64,000 bases of DNA from Charina bottae (Eukaryota; Chordata; Lepidosauria; Squamata; Charinaidae). Below are positions 48,886 through 59,741 of the stretch, piece after piece (position 1 is the stretch's first letter; each line of letters opens with the position of its first letter). A program made the position numbers and the translations under genes. The notes under the pieces are model-generated. The model was given only the letters and a program-made list of their open reading frames with translations. It had not been told where the DNA came from and ran no database searches. The DNA lies in the NCBI GenBank assembly GCA_023362775.1, contig JALMGJ010000029.1, positions 5,026,268 through 5,090,267 on the forward strand, read 5' to 3'.

Positions 48886-50147
48886 GTTTACACCAAGAAG
48901 GATGCCCCTTAGGCATTCCACAAAGAAATAATAATACCTCAACTCCTATCTAGTAAAGAGCAATGCCCCAAACAGTTACAGCAAATAAATATATAAAAGA
49001 TTATGGACAGCTGCACAAAATATACAAAAAGGCCTTAGAATTATTATCTAATGCATAGCTACTGTGGAGTAACTCCCACTGAAACCCACGCAACCTACTT
49101 CTGAGTAAAAATGCACAAGATTGTTTTGTTCAAGCATTCAAATGTAAGAAAATGTGCTGTTTCACATCTTTTCTGTGCCTGTGTATGTAGGGGTGAAGCA
49201 TAATGCAATTTTAACAATGAGGAATTGCGAACACTCGCTGAATTTCTATGACCACAGACACAAAAAAAGAGAAATCCTACATTCTCCAACTGTTTGTAGC
49301 ACATTTGGTAAATTTAATTATCTTTCTCATATGAAAGATTAGTAAATCTTCAAAATCCTGTTTTGGGACTATAGGATAATTATTCAGAATGCATACAGTT
49401 TCAGATTTGGTTTCATTCAGAGACAGATTATTAATCAGTGTCTACCATAAAAACCCAGCAAGTGAATGGCTTTTCTTCTTAAAAAAACCCTCACTACTCT
49501 CACTTGTTTTTCAGTGCTTTATATTATACATACAGCTGTATATTTTTAGAACTCATTAGAACCATTTTTAGAACTTATTAGAACTCATTAAAAATCCCAG
49601 TTCACAGTTCATTCATAACTTAACTATTCGTTTATAAAAGATACTGTATCTCTCATAGAATTTATCTCCCTGGTTTTATACTGATGAATATTTATTTTGC
49701 ATCAATAGCCATTATGTTGGAACTTCTGAAAATGTGAAGATTATGTGAAATCCTTATGGCTGATTTCTCACATTGGTGATGGTCGATACAAGAACCAAGG
49801 GCCACAGCAGGCCTGAAATGCCACTGTGGTACCTCCAGCCCTGTGCTGCTCTTCAGTGGCTTCTCACCTGCAGGAAAATGATTCTGCAACAATAGGAAGC
49901 TCTTATGGTCAACATGGTCCATGAGTTAATCCTTCTTCCCTCCTCTTTCACACTCATAGCTTTTATACCCAACTGCTGACTCTGTGTCAGTTTAATGCTA
50001 CTTCTTTTACAACATGGAGGGTACCCCCAGACTGACTGTGGTGTCTAAAATCATACAGAAACAGATAACTCTGAAAAAGGAAGAAGTGTGCAGGGAAATA
50101 GGATTATCTCATTTCTCCTTGAAGCCCAATTTGCACTGATTATTTCC
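48886..50147. other. Unassigned sequence downstream of ELAPOR2
   Basis: AT-rich, nothing recognised. It may include part of the ELAPOR2 3' UTR. Confidence 0.45.
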
Positions 50148-50155
50148 CTCTAGAT

Positions 50156-50499
50156 CAGGGCTTTCCAAAGTGCCGCCACTGGCGACACACCGGCGGCGGC
50201 AGCGCGGCGGCGGCGCGGGGGGCACGCGCATGGTGGCGGCGGGGGGGCGCACGTGCACGGCAGTGGCGCGGGGGTGTGTGCAGCGGTGCGCACGTGCACG
50301 GTGGCAGCGCGCACGTGCACGGTGGCGGCGCGGGCGTGCATGGTGGCGGCGGCGGCAGCGGCAGCCTCCGCTAAAACGCGGAAGCCGCGCCGCAGCCGCC
50401 GTGCACGCACACGCCGCCACTTCCAGGTGGTGTGGCGACACACCACGCTGTGCGTGGCGACACACTTTTGTGCCGCGACACACAGTTTGGAAAGCTCTG
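50156..50499. mobile_element. hAT MITE (CAGRGCTTTCCAAA family), very GC-rich
   Basis: The perfect 8-bp duplication CTCTAGAT flanks ends CAGGGCTTTCCAAAG and TTTGGAAAGCTCTG. The interior contains imperfect repeats of a GCACGTGCACGGTGGCGGCG-like unit, with very high CpG. The open frames it creates on both strands are artefacts of composition. Confidence 0.92.
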
Positions 50500-50507
50500 C
50501 TCTAGAT

Positions 50508-51778
50508 CTAGAAATATGTTCATATACCCAACATGGCCTTCAAGCATCTAAATGTTCAGGTGAATGTTAACATTAAGAAGGGCCATTTGTTACATTCGGT
50601 AGCCATGTGCAATCAGTGCTTGAAATGAGCCAGCATGAAGGCAGTTAATTCCTCATTACCAACCCATGTCCCTATAGTCCCGTTTTCTACACTACTAACC
50701 AACCCTTGAAAAGAGTATGCATAGGATTCCTTTTTAATGTGTAAGTAAAATAACCAAAATCTTGGGAAAAGTTACCTCCATCAGAAAGGGCTTGTGTAAA
50801 GCCAATGGGGTAGTTTGGGTGCATGTGTGAGCTGACCCAAATCTCTGACCATGCAGCACTGCCAGCTGCAAGCATTCTTGCTAGGGAACAAGTCCCACTG
50901 AACACAGAGGGGTGCCCTTCTGGTTAACCATGTAGAGAATGACATCTTTATCCTTGAGTGATCCAACTCTTGCGTGCGACCATGTACTGGATACACCTGC
51001 AACTAGAGAAGCCGACTCCGCGGGTGGGAAACTAGATCCCCAATCTTAAGCAAGACCCCACCACTTTCTATGACAAGCACGTTCCTTTCCAAAGATTAGA
51101 AAGAAACCTTTTCAAAGATGAGACTGGAGCCATCCACAGTTCTCCTGTTTCAAGTATTGATTGATGTTTCAATTTCAAGAAGAAAACTCAGTGCCGCAAC
51201 CACAGCACATCTGTGGAGTCTGGTCACGGCACGGAGGAAACTTTCTAAAACGCAAGCAGTTTCATTTCTGTGACAGCAGGGAAATTAAGGGGTACCAAGA
51301 AGAAGCATCGGCCATGCCAGAGCAATGCGCAGGTAGGTCTCTACCTCGTCAGGTATGACCTCTCTCTCAGGACAGAGTAAGCAACATCTGGAACAGAAGT
51401 GGGAACAGAGGGGGCAGGGAGAGCAGAAAACTGTCCGTTTCTTAATTTCTTGCTACATTCAGGGAGTTGACATGCAGATTTTCTGCCTCTGGAGCCAACA
51501 CCGTTCATGCTTCCTCACTCCCTGAGTTGAAGTTCACCCCAGCTTTAGGATGCAAATGGCTAGAGCACCCCAGCTTTAGGATGCCAAGAGGTTTTGGCAA
51601 CTTAGTCTCACAATAAGGCAGCATCTTCTTTTTTCTTCTCTTTCTCTGCTGCTTTCTTTGTCCACCTGGGATCGCTCAACATTTCTCACAGGAAGCTACC
51701 CCTCAGATGTGGGCCAGCATAAGTTGAAAAATTGGTCCCCTGGAAATAGAAATTGGGCTCAAAGGGAAAACTGAATCC
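50508..51778 (-). other. ELAPOR2: Probable ELAPOR2 3' UTR, end unresolved
   Basis: The sequence immediately downstream of the ELAPOR2 stop (toward lower coordinates) is free of recognised repeats until a GC-rich MITE at 50499. It probably belongs to the 3' UTR. I see no AATAAA on the minus strand that is clearly better than the others; candidates occur near 49690 and 48430. The true end is unknown. Confidence 0.4.
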
Positions 51779-51838
51779 TCATATATTTTGGGATCTGGAG
51801 GATTTCAGCTGGACGGATTCAAAGCGGTCTTCTTTTTC
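51779..51838 (-). CDS. ELAPOR2: ELAPOR2 terminal coding exon with stop
   Basis: On the minus strand, an acceptor (TTAACCCAG) is followed by 19 codons, EKEDRFESVQLKSSRSQNI, and TGA. This is the end of the cytoplasmic tail of ELAPOR2 (KIAA1324L), a single-pass endosome/lysosome-associated membrane protein. It matches the family's usual C-terminus with a few substitutions. The exon joins the preceding one (ending SLATK) in phase 0. The 3' UTR continues toward lower coordinates, but I could not fix its end. Confidence 0.93.
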   Translation of the reverse strand, partial: EKEDRFESVQLKSSRSQNI

Positions 51839-53609
51839 CTGGGTTAAAAAAGACAAGAGTTTGAAGGTCATCACTGGTCCACCCAACATAATTGAGCAAA
51901 AGGCGCCCAAATATGACAAATTGAGCTGAAGTACCCACTAACATCAAAGAAATATGGTTTCAGTAAGACTATCAAATCATATGGAAAATACAGTATAACA
52001 AAAATTGTCCCCTTCAAGTCAGATTTGCAATTTGACTCCTGGTGACTTCATAGACACAAGTATGTAACTCTTTTAGCCATGATATGGAAATAGTTTGCAA
52101 CTGCCTTTTTCTGGGATGCTTTTTTAGCTTTCCCGGCTAGTCTACAGCCTGGGATTCTCTGGTGGTCTCCCATCCAAGTATTAACCAGGCCCCAATTTGA
52201 CTAGCTTCCAAAAACATTAAATCCATCACAAACATTTACATATAGACATTGACTGCACTTGGTTATTGAATTATCCAATTTTATGAGTTCACGCAATACA
52301 TTTTATCATAAACTAATCAGACAGGCTACATATGACAAATATACTAACCCACACAAATCCAAAATCAAAATAAACAGCCCCCCCCCAGGTGTGAATACAG
52401 CTGCCAAGTCTCTCTGGTTAAGCAAATGGTGTGAACACGGCATCTATCTATCTGTAAGTTTTGGACTGCTGCTGAATTGTATGCATTTGGCCAGAGGCTG
52501 ACTTCTCCAGACACATGATGGTATGAACATCAGAGGTCCAACTGCAGCAAAACACGAAAGCACAAATGCAGTGCTGGTCTGTGACTCATTAAAGCAACCG
52601 TGTCCCTTTCCTGGATCACGTAGGTGTTGCGAGGCTTCTGCTGCAGCTACACGATTCCAGAAGCAGGCATAGCAGCTTTAAGGAGTGGTGGACACGTGCT
52701 GCATTTGCCCTTTCTGATGTTCCAAAGCATCTCTTCCAAATCAAACCTGAAGCACTGCACAACCCAGTGGTTTAAGGGTGGGAATGGCATTGCTCTCATT
52801 CCCCACCCACAAAGGAAGGCTAAAAAGCAATCCAAAATGATTTGCTCGTGTCTCTTCCCGTGACATCACAGCATCATCAGGTGGCCTCCTGCTTCCTCCT
52901 TCAGAAGGTCAGAAGGTTGGCCATCCTGATGTAATAGAATAAAAAAAAAAGATAGGATGCATTTTATCTATTCAAATTATCTGAAAGGGAAAGATGATCC
53001 AAGAAATAAGGAACTGGATTTAATTATCTAATCTCACATATAGCAGAGGTGAAAATGACTGAGTTTCCACATATTACATTTTATATCTAGTTTGCACACC
53101 CATCCCACACAGAGGGAAAAAATTGTCTTTCAAGCACTACTTTTTATTCAGCTCACTCGGTCCTTATTAAAACATTCCATTCAATATGCTTATTGTTTAA
53201 ACTTTAAATAGCTTTTTAAACATTTTCCGGAAGCTGCTTTGAAGTTTAGAGAGATAGGGACGTGGTAGTTTTACATGAAAGAAGATTTTCATCTCCCTTG
53301 AGTTAAAAAGGAAAGACCAATGAGCAAGGGGGGGAAATCAAGAGAAGTGGGAACAAGATTTGCACATTAAGGAAAAGTAATAATAAAAGAGCATAGAAGA
53401 TGCTTGCTGATAAAGCTTGCACTGTGTGCAATAACCAGCCTTATTTGTGAAAGATTCAGATAATGATGTCTGTATTGGTAACCCACCCACGTTTTCCTAT
53501 AACTCATTCTGCTGTTTTCCTTTCCAATGACAATTCAGAGGACCAGATAGAACTGCTGCCTTTGGATCTGAGCTATTCTTTAGGAATCATCTCTGGTGGC
53601 TCCGCTTAC
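51839..53609. other. Last ELAPOR2 intron
   Basis: 1771 bp with one 5S-type SINE (52035-52210). No exon seen. Confidence 0.8.
52035..52210 (-). repeat. 5S-rRNA-type SINE
   Basis: In minus, TTAATACTTGGATGGGAGAC is a close match to the 5S box, followed by CCACCAGAGAATCCCAGGCTG and the shared tail. Confidence 0.75.
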
Positions 53610-53775
53610 CTTAGTGGCCAGTGATTTGAGTTTTCCTAACAACGACTGTTTATTGGAATACACGATTTCCTCTTCATTGTCTTCCCCTTCCATGATAGCA
53701 CAGCTATCAGCCGCAGGAAGTTCACACTCTTTCGAATTGGCTGTCATCACCAGTTTAGAATATTTATACTCTAAC
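53610..53775 (-). CDS. ELAPOR2: ELAPOR2 coding exon: cytoplasmic tail
   Basis: This 166-base minus-strand exon runs from an acceptor (CCCACAG) to a GTAAGC donor. Its first base completes the lysine codon left open by the transmembrane exon. Then 55 codons run from [10 protein letters not shown] through [20 protein letters not shown] to [11 protein letters not shown]. The YKYSKL stretch is tyrosine-based and next to the membrane; the acidic EGEDNEEE follows. The sequence is nearly the same as other vertebrate ELAPOR2 proteins as I recall them, so this is a working gene rather than a copy. Confidence 0.95.
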
Positions 53776-54689
53776 CTGTGGGAATCAATACAGACAGGGG
53801 CAATGTTGTCAATTCACGCAGACTGTATCTGAATGTATCAAACAGCAAGATAAGAAAAGATTCTTCAGATAGATTGTTTAATACGATTAAGCAGAACCTG
53901 ACAATGAAAAGTTGTATTGTTTACCAGACTCGGAAAGGAGGCAACGCAAATGTGGTCATATATCAAAAGTACAATTACTTTTCGGATGTTTCTCAGGGGC
54001 CATTCCTCCATCTCCTGTATAATTGGGGGTGGTAGATTACAAGAACAAGGAGCCAGTTTGGCTCCTCAGCAAGGTAACGTGCCAAACTAATGGTGGGGAA
54101 TCAGGAGTTGGGAGGTGGGCCAATGGGACTCTTCACCAATGGGAGGACATGTCTCTCAGAGTGGCAGGAAGCAAACCAAGCTGTTTGGAGAAATTACTGT
54201 TACAATCATTTTGCAAATGACATTCCCCCCCACTCCAAAAAACTAATACCATTTTTGCGAGGCTTCAGTAATGGTGAGACCTTCTCAGCATAGTGTCCCA
54301 CTTTGCTCCCTTGTGGATTTGGCTCTTATTACTTCTTAATGAGGGAAGGCTAAAAAAAGGGGGGGGATTCCTGCTTGGGATAGTTAATTTGGGGGAAAGG
54401 GATAAAAAACAGATGCACCCATGAAACTCCTTAAACATTTCCACGTTCTCCAAAAATACAAAAAAAAGAGAGATATATATATTTTCTATCCTTTCTGTAG
54501 GCTCTTGGGGTTCGTACAAGGGGTGTGGTGGGATGTATGCACCCTTGTATTAGAGTACAAGAGGAGGTCTATTATGTCAAGCAATCACTGTCCGGTCTAA
54601 TCTAGCCTGCTGAAAATTTGCTAAGCCTCAGGCAGAGATGTTTCCTAGGCTAAGCATAAGTGCCTAGCATCCAAAGGATCACAGAGATC

Positions 54690-54823
54690 CAGTGTTTCTC
54701 AATGTCAGGAACTTTAAGATGTATGGACTTCAATTCCCAGAATTCCCCAGCCAGCATGCTGGCTGGGGAATTCTGGGAATTGAAGTCCACACACCTTAAA
54801 GGTCCTGAGGTTGAGAAACACTG
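54690..54823. repeat. Palindromic hAT MITE in ELAPOR2 intron
   Basis: A nearly perfect hairpin with ends CAGTGTTTCTCAATGTC and GAGGTTGAGAAACACTG; the centre is CCAGCATGCTGG. Confidence 0.9.
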
Positions 54824-55303
54824 CTTTATAACCTTCCATTGTTCCGAACAGCATGAAACAGCCTTGGTTGGGACCTATATTCCTTTCACTTTATCAAACA
54901 GGCCCTGAATTCATTATTCCAGCTATGTCCACTGTTGAGTAAATGTACTGTTTTGGGCAAGCAGGTATCTTTCCCAGGGTGGTTCGAACAAGGTTTGAAA
55001 ATGGGTCCTGTCCTGTGTTATGCAAGACACAATTGTGTTGACTTGAGGAGGGGCAGTGGAGGGCAGGTGGGGGGGAGTGTAAAGGCTGCAGGGAAAGATG
55101 GCCACACTCTTGATTCAGGGCTGAGATGTTTATGTTCATGTCCAAGCGGTCCATGGTGGACATCACTGCCAGCTGAGAACAAGAGATCTAGGAAGTATTC
55201 AGAGAGTCAGAAAAAGACGGGATCCCAAACCGACAGGTGAATTTAACTACAGAAAATCTGCCGGCTGACTAGGGCTCTCCTTAAAAGGACAGGCAGGACT
55301 CAC

Positions 55304-55482
55304 TTCTGGTTCTTCTTCCAGAAATAGCACGTTAAGGCGACGAGCAGGACTCCTGTGAAAGCACCAACGCCTGCGCCAACCTTCAGCCAGAAATCCACTG
55401 TTTCACAGATTATGATCTTTTTTTCAGGCAAGGAAACCCCTTTTATACATAACTTTGGTTCATTCCAGACATACAAGGTTTC
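55304..55482 (-). CDS. ELAPOR2: ELAPOR2 coding exon: transmembrane helix
   Basis: The exon has 179 bases, phase 0 at its start (after TTGCATAG) and two bases of a split codon before a GTGAGT donor. It encodes [15 protein letters not shown], a lumenal end with a cysteine pair, and then the single transmembrane helix, [20 protein letters not shown] with TCYFW after it, stopped by KKNQ. The basic residues after the helix fit a type I orientation with the tail in the cytosol. Neighbouring exons join in frame on both sides. Confidence 0.95.
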
Positions 55483-55759
55483 CTATGCAAGCATGTGAGA
55501 AAGAGAGAGAGAGAGAATGGATCTTATACATTTGACTTTCCGAGGAGACAATCCCATTCAATTCTATGGAAATAACATAGTCAGTCAATTCCATGCAAGC
55601 TGAACTAACCATGTGGCCTAAGAAATAACGTATCTCCAACTACTACTCCAACACTACAGCTAGTGGTGTGTTTCTTCCTTGTTCTAGAGCTCATTTAGTT
55701 TACTCATCTGTGTTATGTTTCTAAAGCAAGAGCTCATACTCAAGATGTTTCTTCTAGAG

Positions 55760-55839
55760 CAGTGTTTCTCAGCTTTGGCCACTTGAAGATGGGAGTTGAA
55801 GTCCACACCACTTAAAGTAGCCAAGGTTGAAAAACGCTA
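55760..55839. repeat. Palindromic hAT MITE, short, with TSD
   Basis: It has ends CAGTGTTTCTCAGCTTTGG and CAAGGTTGAAAAACGCTA, and the perfect 8-bp flank TTCTAGAG on both sides. The centre of the hairpin is deleted. Confidence 0.88.
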
Positions 55840-56219
55840 TTCTAGAGGTGGAACTAATCTGCATGTTGCTGAAGATGCCTTCTTGCTTAAGAAGTACTTT
55901 GCTGCCTGGGCCAGCCCAATCCCAGGGTTTTCTGCCAGAATCTTTGAATGGAACACCTAGTGCTTGTTGTTTGCAAACAATAATTTCATCATCCATGTAT
56001 TATTTTATACCCTGTGGACATCTTGACTATAAGGACACATTTAAGAGGGCTGGCAAATTTCTCACCGTTTCTTTTGAATTCAAGATACCAAATAGCATTC
56101 ATCCATACCCTCCCTCCCTCCCTCCTTTTTCTTTTCTGTTTCTCTATTTCTTGGGAATAGGTACTATAGACTGAAACTTTTTCAACCCACCCCACCTCAG
56201 TACGTAACCAGCAAATTAC

Positions 56220-56346
56220 CTGGTGTCCTTTTTTACAAGCACTCTCAATCTCATGATAGTCCTGCTCTGTACACATGGGACAAGCTTCTGCACTTTCCCA
56301 CAAGAAGTGGAATATACATCCATCACAAGTACCTGCAGGACAAGAA
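56220..56346 (-). CDS. ELAPOR2: ELAPOR2 coding exon: cysteine-rich lumenal segment
   Basis: The exon has 127 bases: one base closing a split codon, then 42 codons (SCPAGTCDGCIFHFLWES onward to HEIESACKKGHQ), ending at a GTAATT donor. Six cysteines fit the disulfide-rich lumenal region of the family. There are two possible acceptors 14 bases apart. The outer one (TCTCCTCCAG, exon start 56346) keeps the frame with the upstream exon; the inner one (CCTGCAG, start 56332) would shift it. I chose the outer on frame and on the recalled family pattern CP-GTCDGC. Confidence 0.93.
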
Positions 56347-56958
56347 CTGGAGGAGAAATGCTGGGTGGGTTAGAGTGATGCATTCAGAAGAAAGAAAGTT
56401 AACTGAATTGGTTCCCAAAGAGGCTGTGCCCCATAGCACCAACAAGGCATGCTCCCACAAAAACACACACATTGCCAAGTTGGCCATTAATGATGTTCTG
56501 AAAATGCAAAACAATAGTCTGTTGCTAAATTCATCTCCTGCATCCAAGATAAATATATTATGAGCACTCTACTTATTTAATGGGGTGTGTCTTCTGCTTG
56601 GTTATTCAGCATGCTTTCAGCACATCCTCCAACAAGGGAACCTGCTGTTTCAAATTCAGATCTCCAACACACAGCCTTCTCCTCCTTTTTTGATTCTGAG
56701 TTAGCAGCAGGAACACCTGGATTCATCCAGAGGCTGCTCTTTTGCAATCATCAATCCATACACTGTTTATAGCTTAGTTTGCAGATAGATATGATTTAGG
56801 GTTAGGGGAACTATATAAAGGGGTCTCACTTGGTGTCACTCAGGCCAACAGGTCAAATTCAGCAGATCCTCTCTAGGTGAACAAACAAATGAACAAAAAT
56901 TCTACAGATTAAGAGTGAAATTTGTTGGGAAGGAGAATATGAGCATGATATTCTAGAG

Positions 56959-58050
56959 CAGAGGTTCTTAAGATGGCATTCATGGATCCCTTGTGGGTCT
57001 GTGGATAGATTTCAGGGCATTGGTGAACTTGGATGGGGAAAAAGTTACACCTTTGTTTTCATTAACTTCTCACTGAAATTTAGCTTTTCATTCGTAGTCC
57101 TCGACTTATGACAGCAATTGGGACCGGAATTTCCATCACTAAGCAATGCGGTTGTAAAACGCGACCACATTGCTTAGTGACGGCAATCCCTGCAGTCCCG
57201 GTTGCCAGCATTAACCAAATCCCACAGTTGTTAGGCAAGGCAACTTCCTGCCAGATTCCCACAAGCAAAGTCAGTGGGGAAGATGGCAGGAAGTTGCAAG
57301 TCCCAGGCCGGCAGGCAGGTAAGTGGCTGCTGCTGGGTGGGGGAGTGAGTGAGGGGGTGAGTGGGGGTGTGCGAGAGGGTGCGGCACAGGTTGGGGAGGG
57401 TGCACGATGGTGTGAGCACAGCGAGGGTCGGGGAGGGTACATGATGGTGTGAGGGGGTGTGCAAGAGGCGTGGCAAGGGTTGGGAGGATGTGTGAGTGGC
57501 TCACGCAGCGCAAATGCAGAGGGGCTGGGGAGGGTGCACAGGTTGGGGAGACTTGCCCCAGCGGCTTCCATTGACTTTCTGGGGAAGCCAGCAGGGAAGG
57601 TCGCAAATGATGATCATGTGATTGCGGGGCTCTGCAACCAATCATAAGTGCAAACCGGTTGCCAAGCACCCAGGCAGTGATCACGTGACCATGGGAGTGC
57701 TGGGACGGCCAAAACTCGGAGGACCAGTTGTAACCACCATTTGTTCAGCACCATCATAACTTTGAACGGTCGTAGGTTGAGGACTACCTGTAATGAATGT
57801 AGGCAACAAAGTAATGTATGGCTCCAAATGTTGGTTAACTTCAATAAATCTCACTATCTAAAATTATTTGAATTATTTTTAATATTTTGATAACTGTGTT
57901 TGAGCGTAATTGGTTTCCTTTGTAATACAGTCTATATCCATGTATTTTATTTTATTTCAATTACAGTAAATACATTGTTCTGAGAAGGGCCCCGTAGGTT
58001 TTGCCAGACTTTCCAAGGGATCCATGGCACAAAATGGTTGGGAACCCCTG
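56959..58050. mobile_element. Charlie-like hAT element, split by another transposon
   Basis: The left end CAGAGGTTCTTAAGATGG and the right end GGTTGGGAACCCCTG match hAT ends. GGATCC-type blocks occur just inside each end. A 700-bp element (57094-57790) sits in the middle. The left flank TTCTAGAG is a hAT-like target, but the right flank is not clearly its copy. Confidence 0.65.
57094..57790. mobile_element. Non-autonomous DNA transposon with GTAGTCCTCG inverted ends
   Basis: It starts GTAGTCCTCGACTTATGAC and ends with the inverse (GTCGTAGGTTGAGGACTAC). The interior has a G-rich minisatellite (about 57320-57560) whose frames are not genes. It is the same family as 44124-44352. Confidence 0.8.
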
Positions 58051-58211
58051 CTCAGGATTTTACCTAAAGTGAAGATGAAAGCAAATATGGAGGTGGTTCT
58101 TCTGATAACATACTGATAGAATTGCAAATGAATCAGAAACATATTAAATTATTCAGGAAGAGGGAGATCTAATGACGGGTCTCAACTTGTGTTTCTAACC
58201 ATAACATATAC

Positions 58212-58313
58212 CTGGGAACTGAAATTTCTCCCTGGCCAAGTTTTGTGGGGTTGCACCTCATTGTCACAACAGAAGCACGCCCGTTTTCACAAGTGGCTGT
58301 AACTCCTGAAGAC
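58212..58313 (-). CDS. ELAPOR2: ELAPOR2 coding exon: lumenal segment
   Basis: This 102-base exon opens after a CTACATAG acceptor. Its first base finishes the lysine codon of the exon before, and 33 codons follow (SSGVTATCENGR, SVVTMRCNP, EISVP). It leaves two bases for the next exon at a GTATAT donor. The pattern TCENGR...MRCNP is typical of the ELAPOR family's mannose-6-phosphate-receptor-homology-like region. A hAT element with TSDs begins about 300 bases upstream of it, in the adjoining intron. Confidence 0.93.
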
Positions 58314-58439
58314 CTATGTAGAGATGAGAGAAAGAATTCAAGATGTTATGCAGATACTGGACAGCTCTGCCTTGACCAGTGAAAAATGAGGTGCTTTTAA
58401 GGCTTCATTTTTCTTGTCTTCTCCCATGCTCTTCTTGAT

Positions 58440-58608
58440 TTTCTCAGCTGCAAATCAAGCTTTGGCTGGATTATTGGTACCAGCATGGAAATGGTTTGCC
58501 ATTGCATTCTTCCAGATTTTATATATATATAAAATATATATAATTTCCCAGTCTAGCCTACAGCCCTGTCTCCCATTTGCGGACTAACCAGATCTAACCT
58601 TGCTTAGC
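58440..58608 (-). repeat. 5S-rRNA-type SINE, target of the long hAT element
   Basis: In minus, GGAAGCTAAGCAAGGTTAG begins a 5S-like sequence. A TA-rich run lies near 58521-58543. The hAT element at 58617 inserted next to this 5S-like start. Confidence 0.65.
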
Positions 58609-58616
58609 TTCCAAGC

Positions 58617-59741
58617 CAGTCACTTGAAGATGTGTGGACTTCAGCTCCCAGAATTCCAATTTCCAGAATTGGAAAGGTGGCTGTTTAACCTTTTGATTTC
58701 AACTAATAAATGTCAACATTTATTAAGCTAATTGACCTGAAATTGTATGCTTCTTCTCAACACTCATCAGTCAAGCACAGACATGAAGGGTTAATTTTCA
58801 GCACATCCCAATGCTTATAGCAGTGCTTTCCAAAGTGCCGCCATTGGCGACACACCAACGACGGCAGCGGCGGCGCGGGGGCGCACGCAAGGGTGGGGCC
58901 GTGCGCGGCGGCAGTGTGCATGGTGGCAGCGGCGGCAGCAGTGGCCTCCGCTAAAACGCGGAAGCGCTGATGGCGCACTGCTGCCGTTGCCGCCGCACGC
59001 GCCGCCCCCGCCCCCGCCGTGCACGCCCCCGCTGCCGCTTCCGGGTTGTGTTGCGACACACCAAACTGTGTGTTGTGACACACTAAAGTGTCGCGACACA
59101 CAGTTTGGAAAGCTATGGCTTATAGACATTGAGAATCATTTGTTGATTTGAAAGCACATCAGGGCAGACACCTTCTAATGAGCAGTCCAAGGTCTTGCAG
59201 CTTCTTTTATTTATTCTACTATTAAACCTCATGTCAAGATGAGTTTCTGAAGCAGATCAGAGCACTGACAGGGAGAGAAAGATCAACTTTTGATTGACTT
59301 TACTCATTTGAATTATTCCCCTGAGGAAGGCTACAAATGAAAACATTGGGCATTTTACTAATTCAAGCATTATTTTTTTCAGTGTAATTCTAAAGCTGCT
59401 TTTTTTCCCCTCTGTGTTTTTTATATTGCTTTCTCTTTTCCTCTTTTCCTCCCCTTCCCAGATAGGCCCCAACTATTACAGTTCACCAGAATATTATTTT
59501 GCAAAAAGTAAAACTTGGACTTTAGTAAATTGCCAGGATTTTAGACTTGGAATAAGCCAATGCAAACCTGATTTGAGCTATCAAAGAATGATGAACAAAA
59601 GGAATGGTAGGAAAAATGAGCCCACTCTATTTAAGTCTTTAAAGTAAAGGTATCATTTGGAGCAGTGTTGATAATGCTGGCTGGGGAATTCTGGGAGTTG
59701 AAGTCCACACATCTTCAAGTGACCAAGGTTGAGAAACACTG
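58617..59741. mobile_element. Long hAT element, parent form of the palindromic MITEs
   Basis: Both ends are arms of the palindromic MITE (GACTTCAGCTCCCAGAATTCC on the left; the inverse ending AACACTG on the right), flanked by TTCCAAGC at 58609-58616 and 59742-59749. The interior is about 700 bp of AT-rich sequence, plus a nested MITE (58821-59117). The left terminal repeat lacks about 16 bases. I see no transposase domain; a 77-codon frame at 59414-59647 is also in the other copy but resembles nothing I know. Confidence 0.85.
58821..59117. mobile_element. hAT MITE nested in a larger hAT element
   Basis: The ends CAGTGCTTTCCAAAG and TTTGGAAAGCTATG lie between perfect 8-bp copies of GCTTATAG. 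The related copy at 39643-40420 shows the undisturbed site at 40267-40274 (in inverse). Confidence 0.93.

Noticed and set aside
50109..50570. Overlapping long frames on both strands rich in Arg, Ala, His.
   Set aside because: They are caused by the GC-rich interior of a hAT MITE with a perfect target duplication.
57290..57560. Frames of 80-160 codons on both strands.
   Set aside because: They come from the G-rich minisatellite within a transposon.
59310..59350. A CTGAGGA ... GAAAAC motif in the long hAT element as another hammerhead.
   Set aside because: There is no stem between the two blocks, and no helix I complement.
59414..59647. A 77-codon frame repeated almost identically at 39737-39970.
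   Set aside because: Conservation is explained by the two copies of the long hAT element. The region is not a recognised transposase, and the identity is at DNA level.
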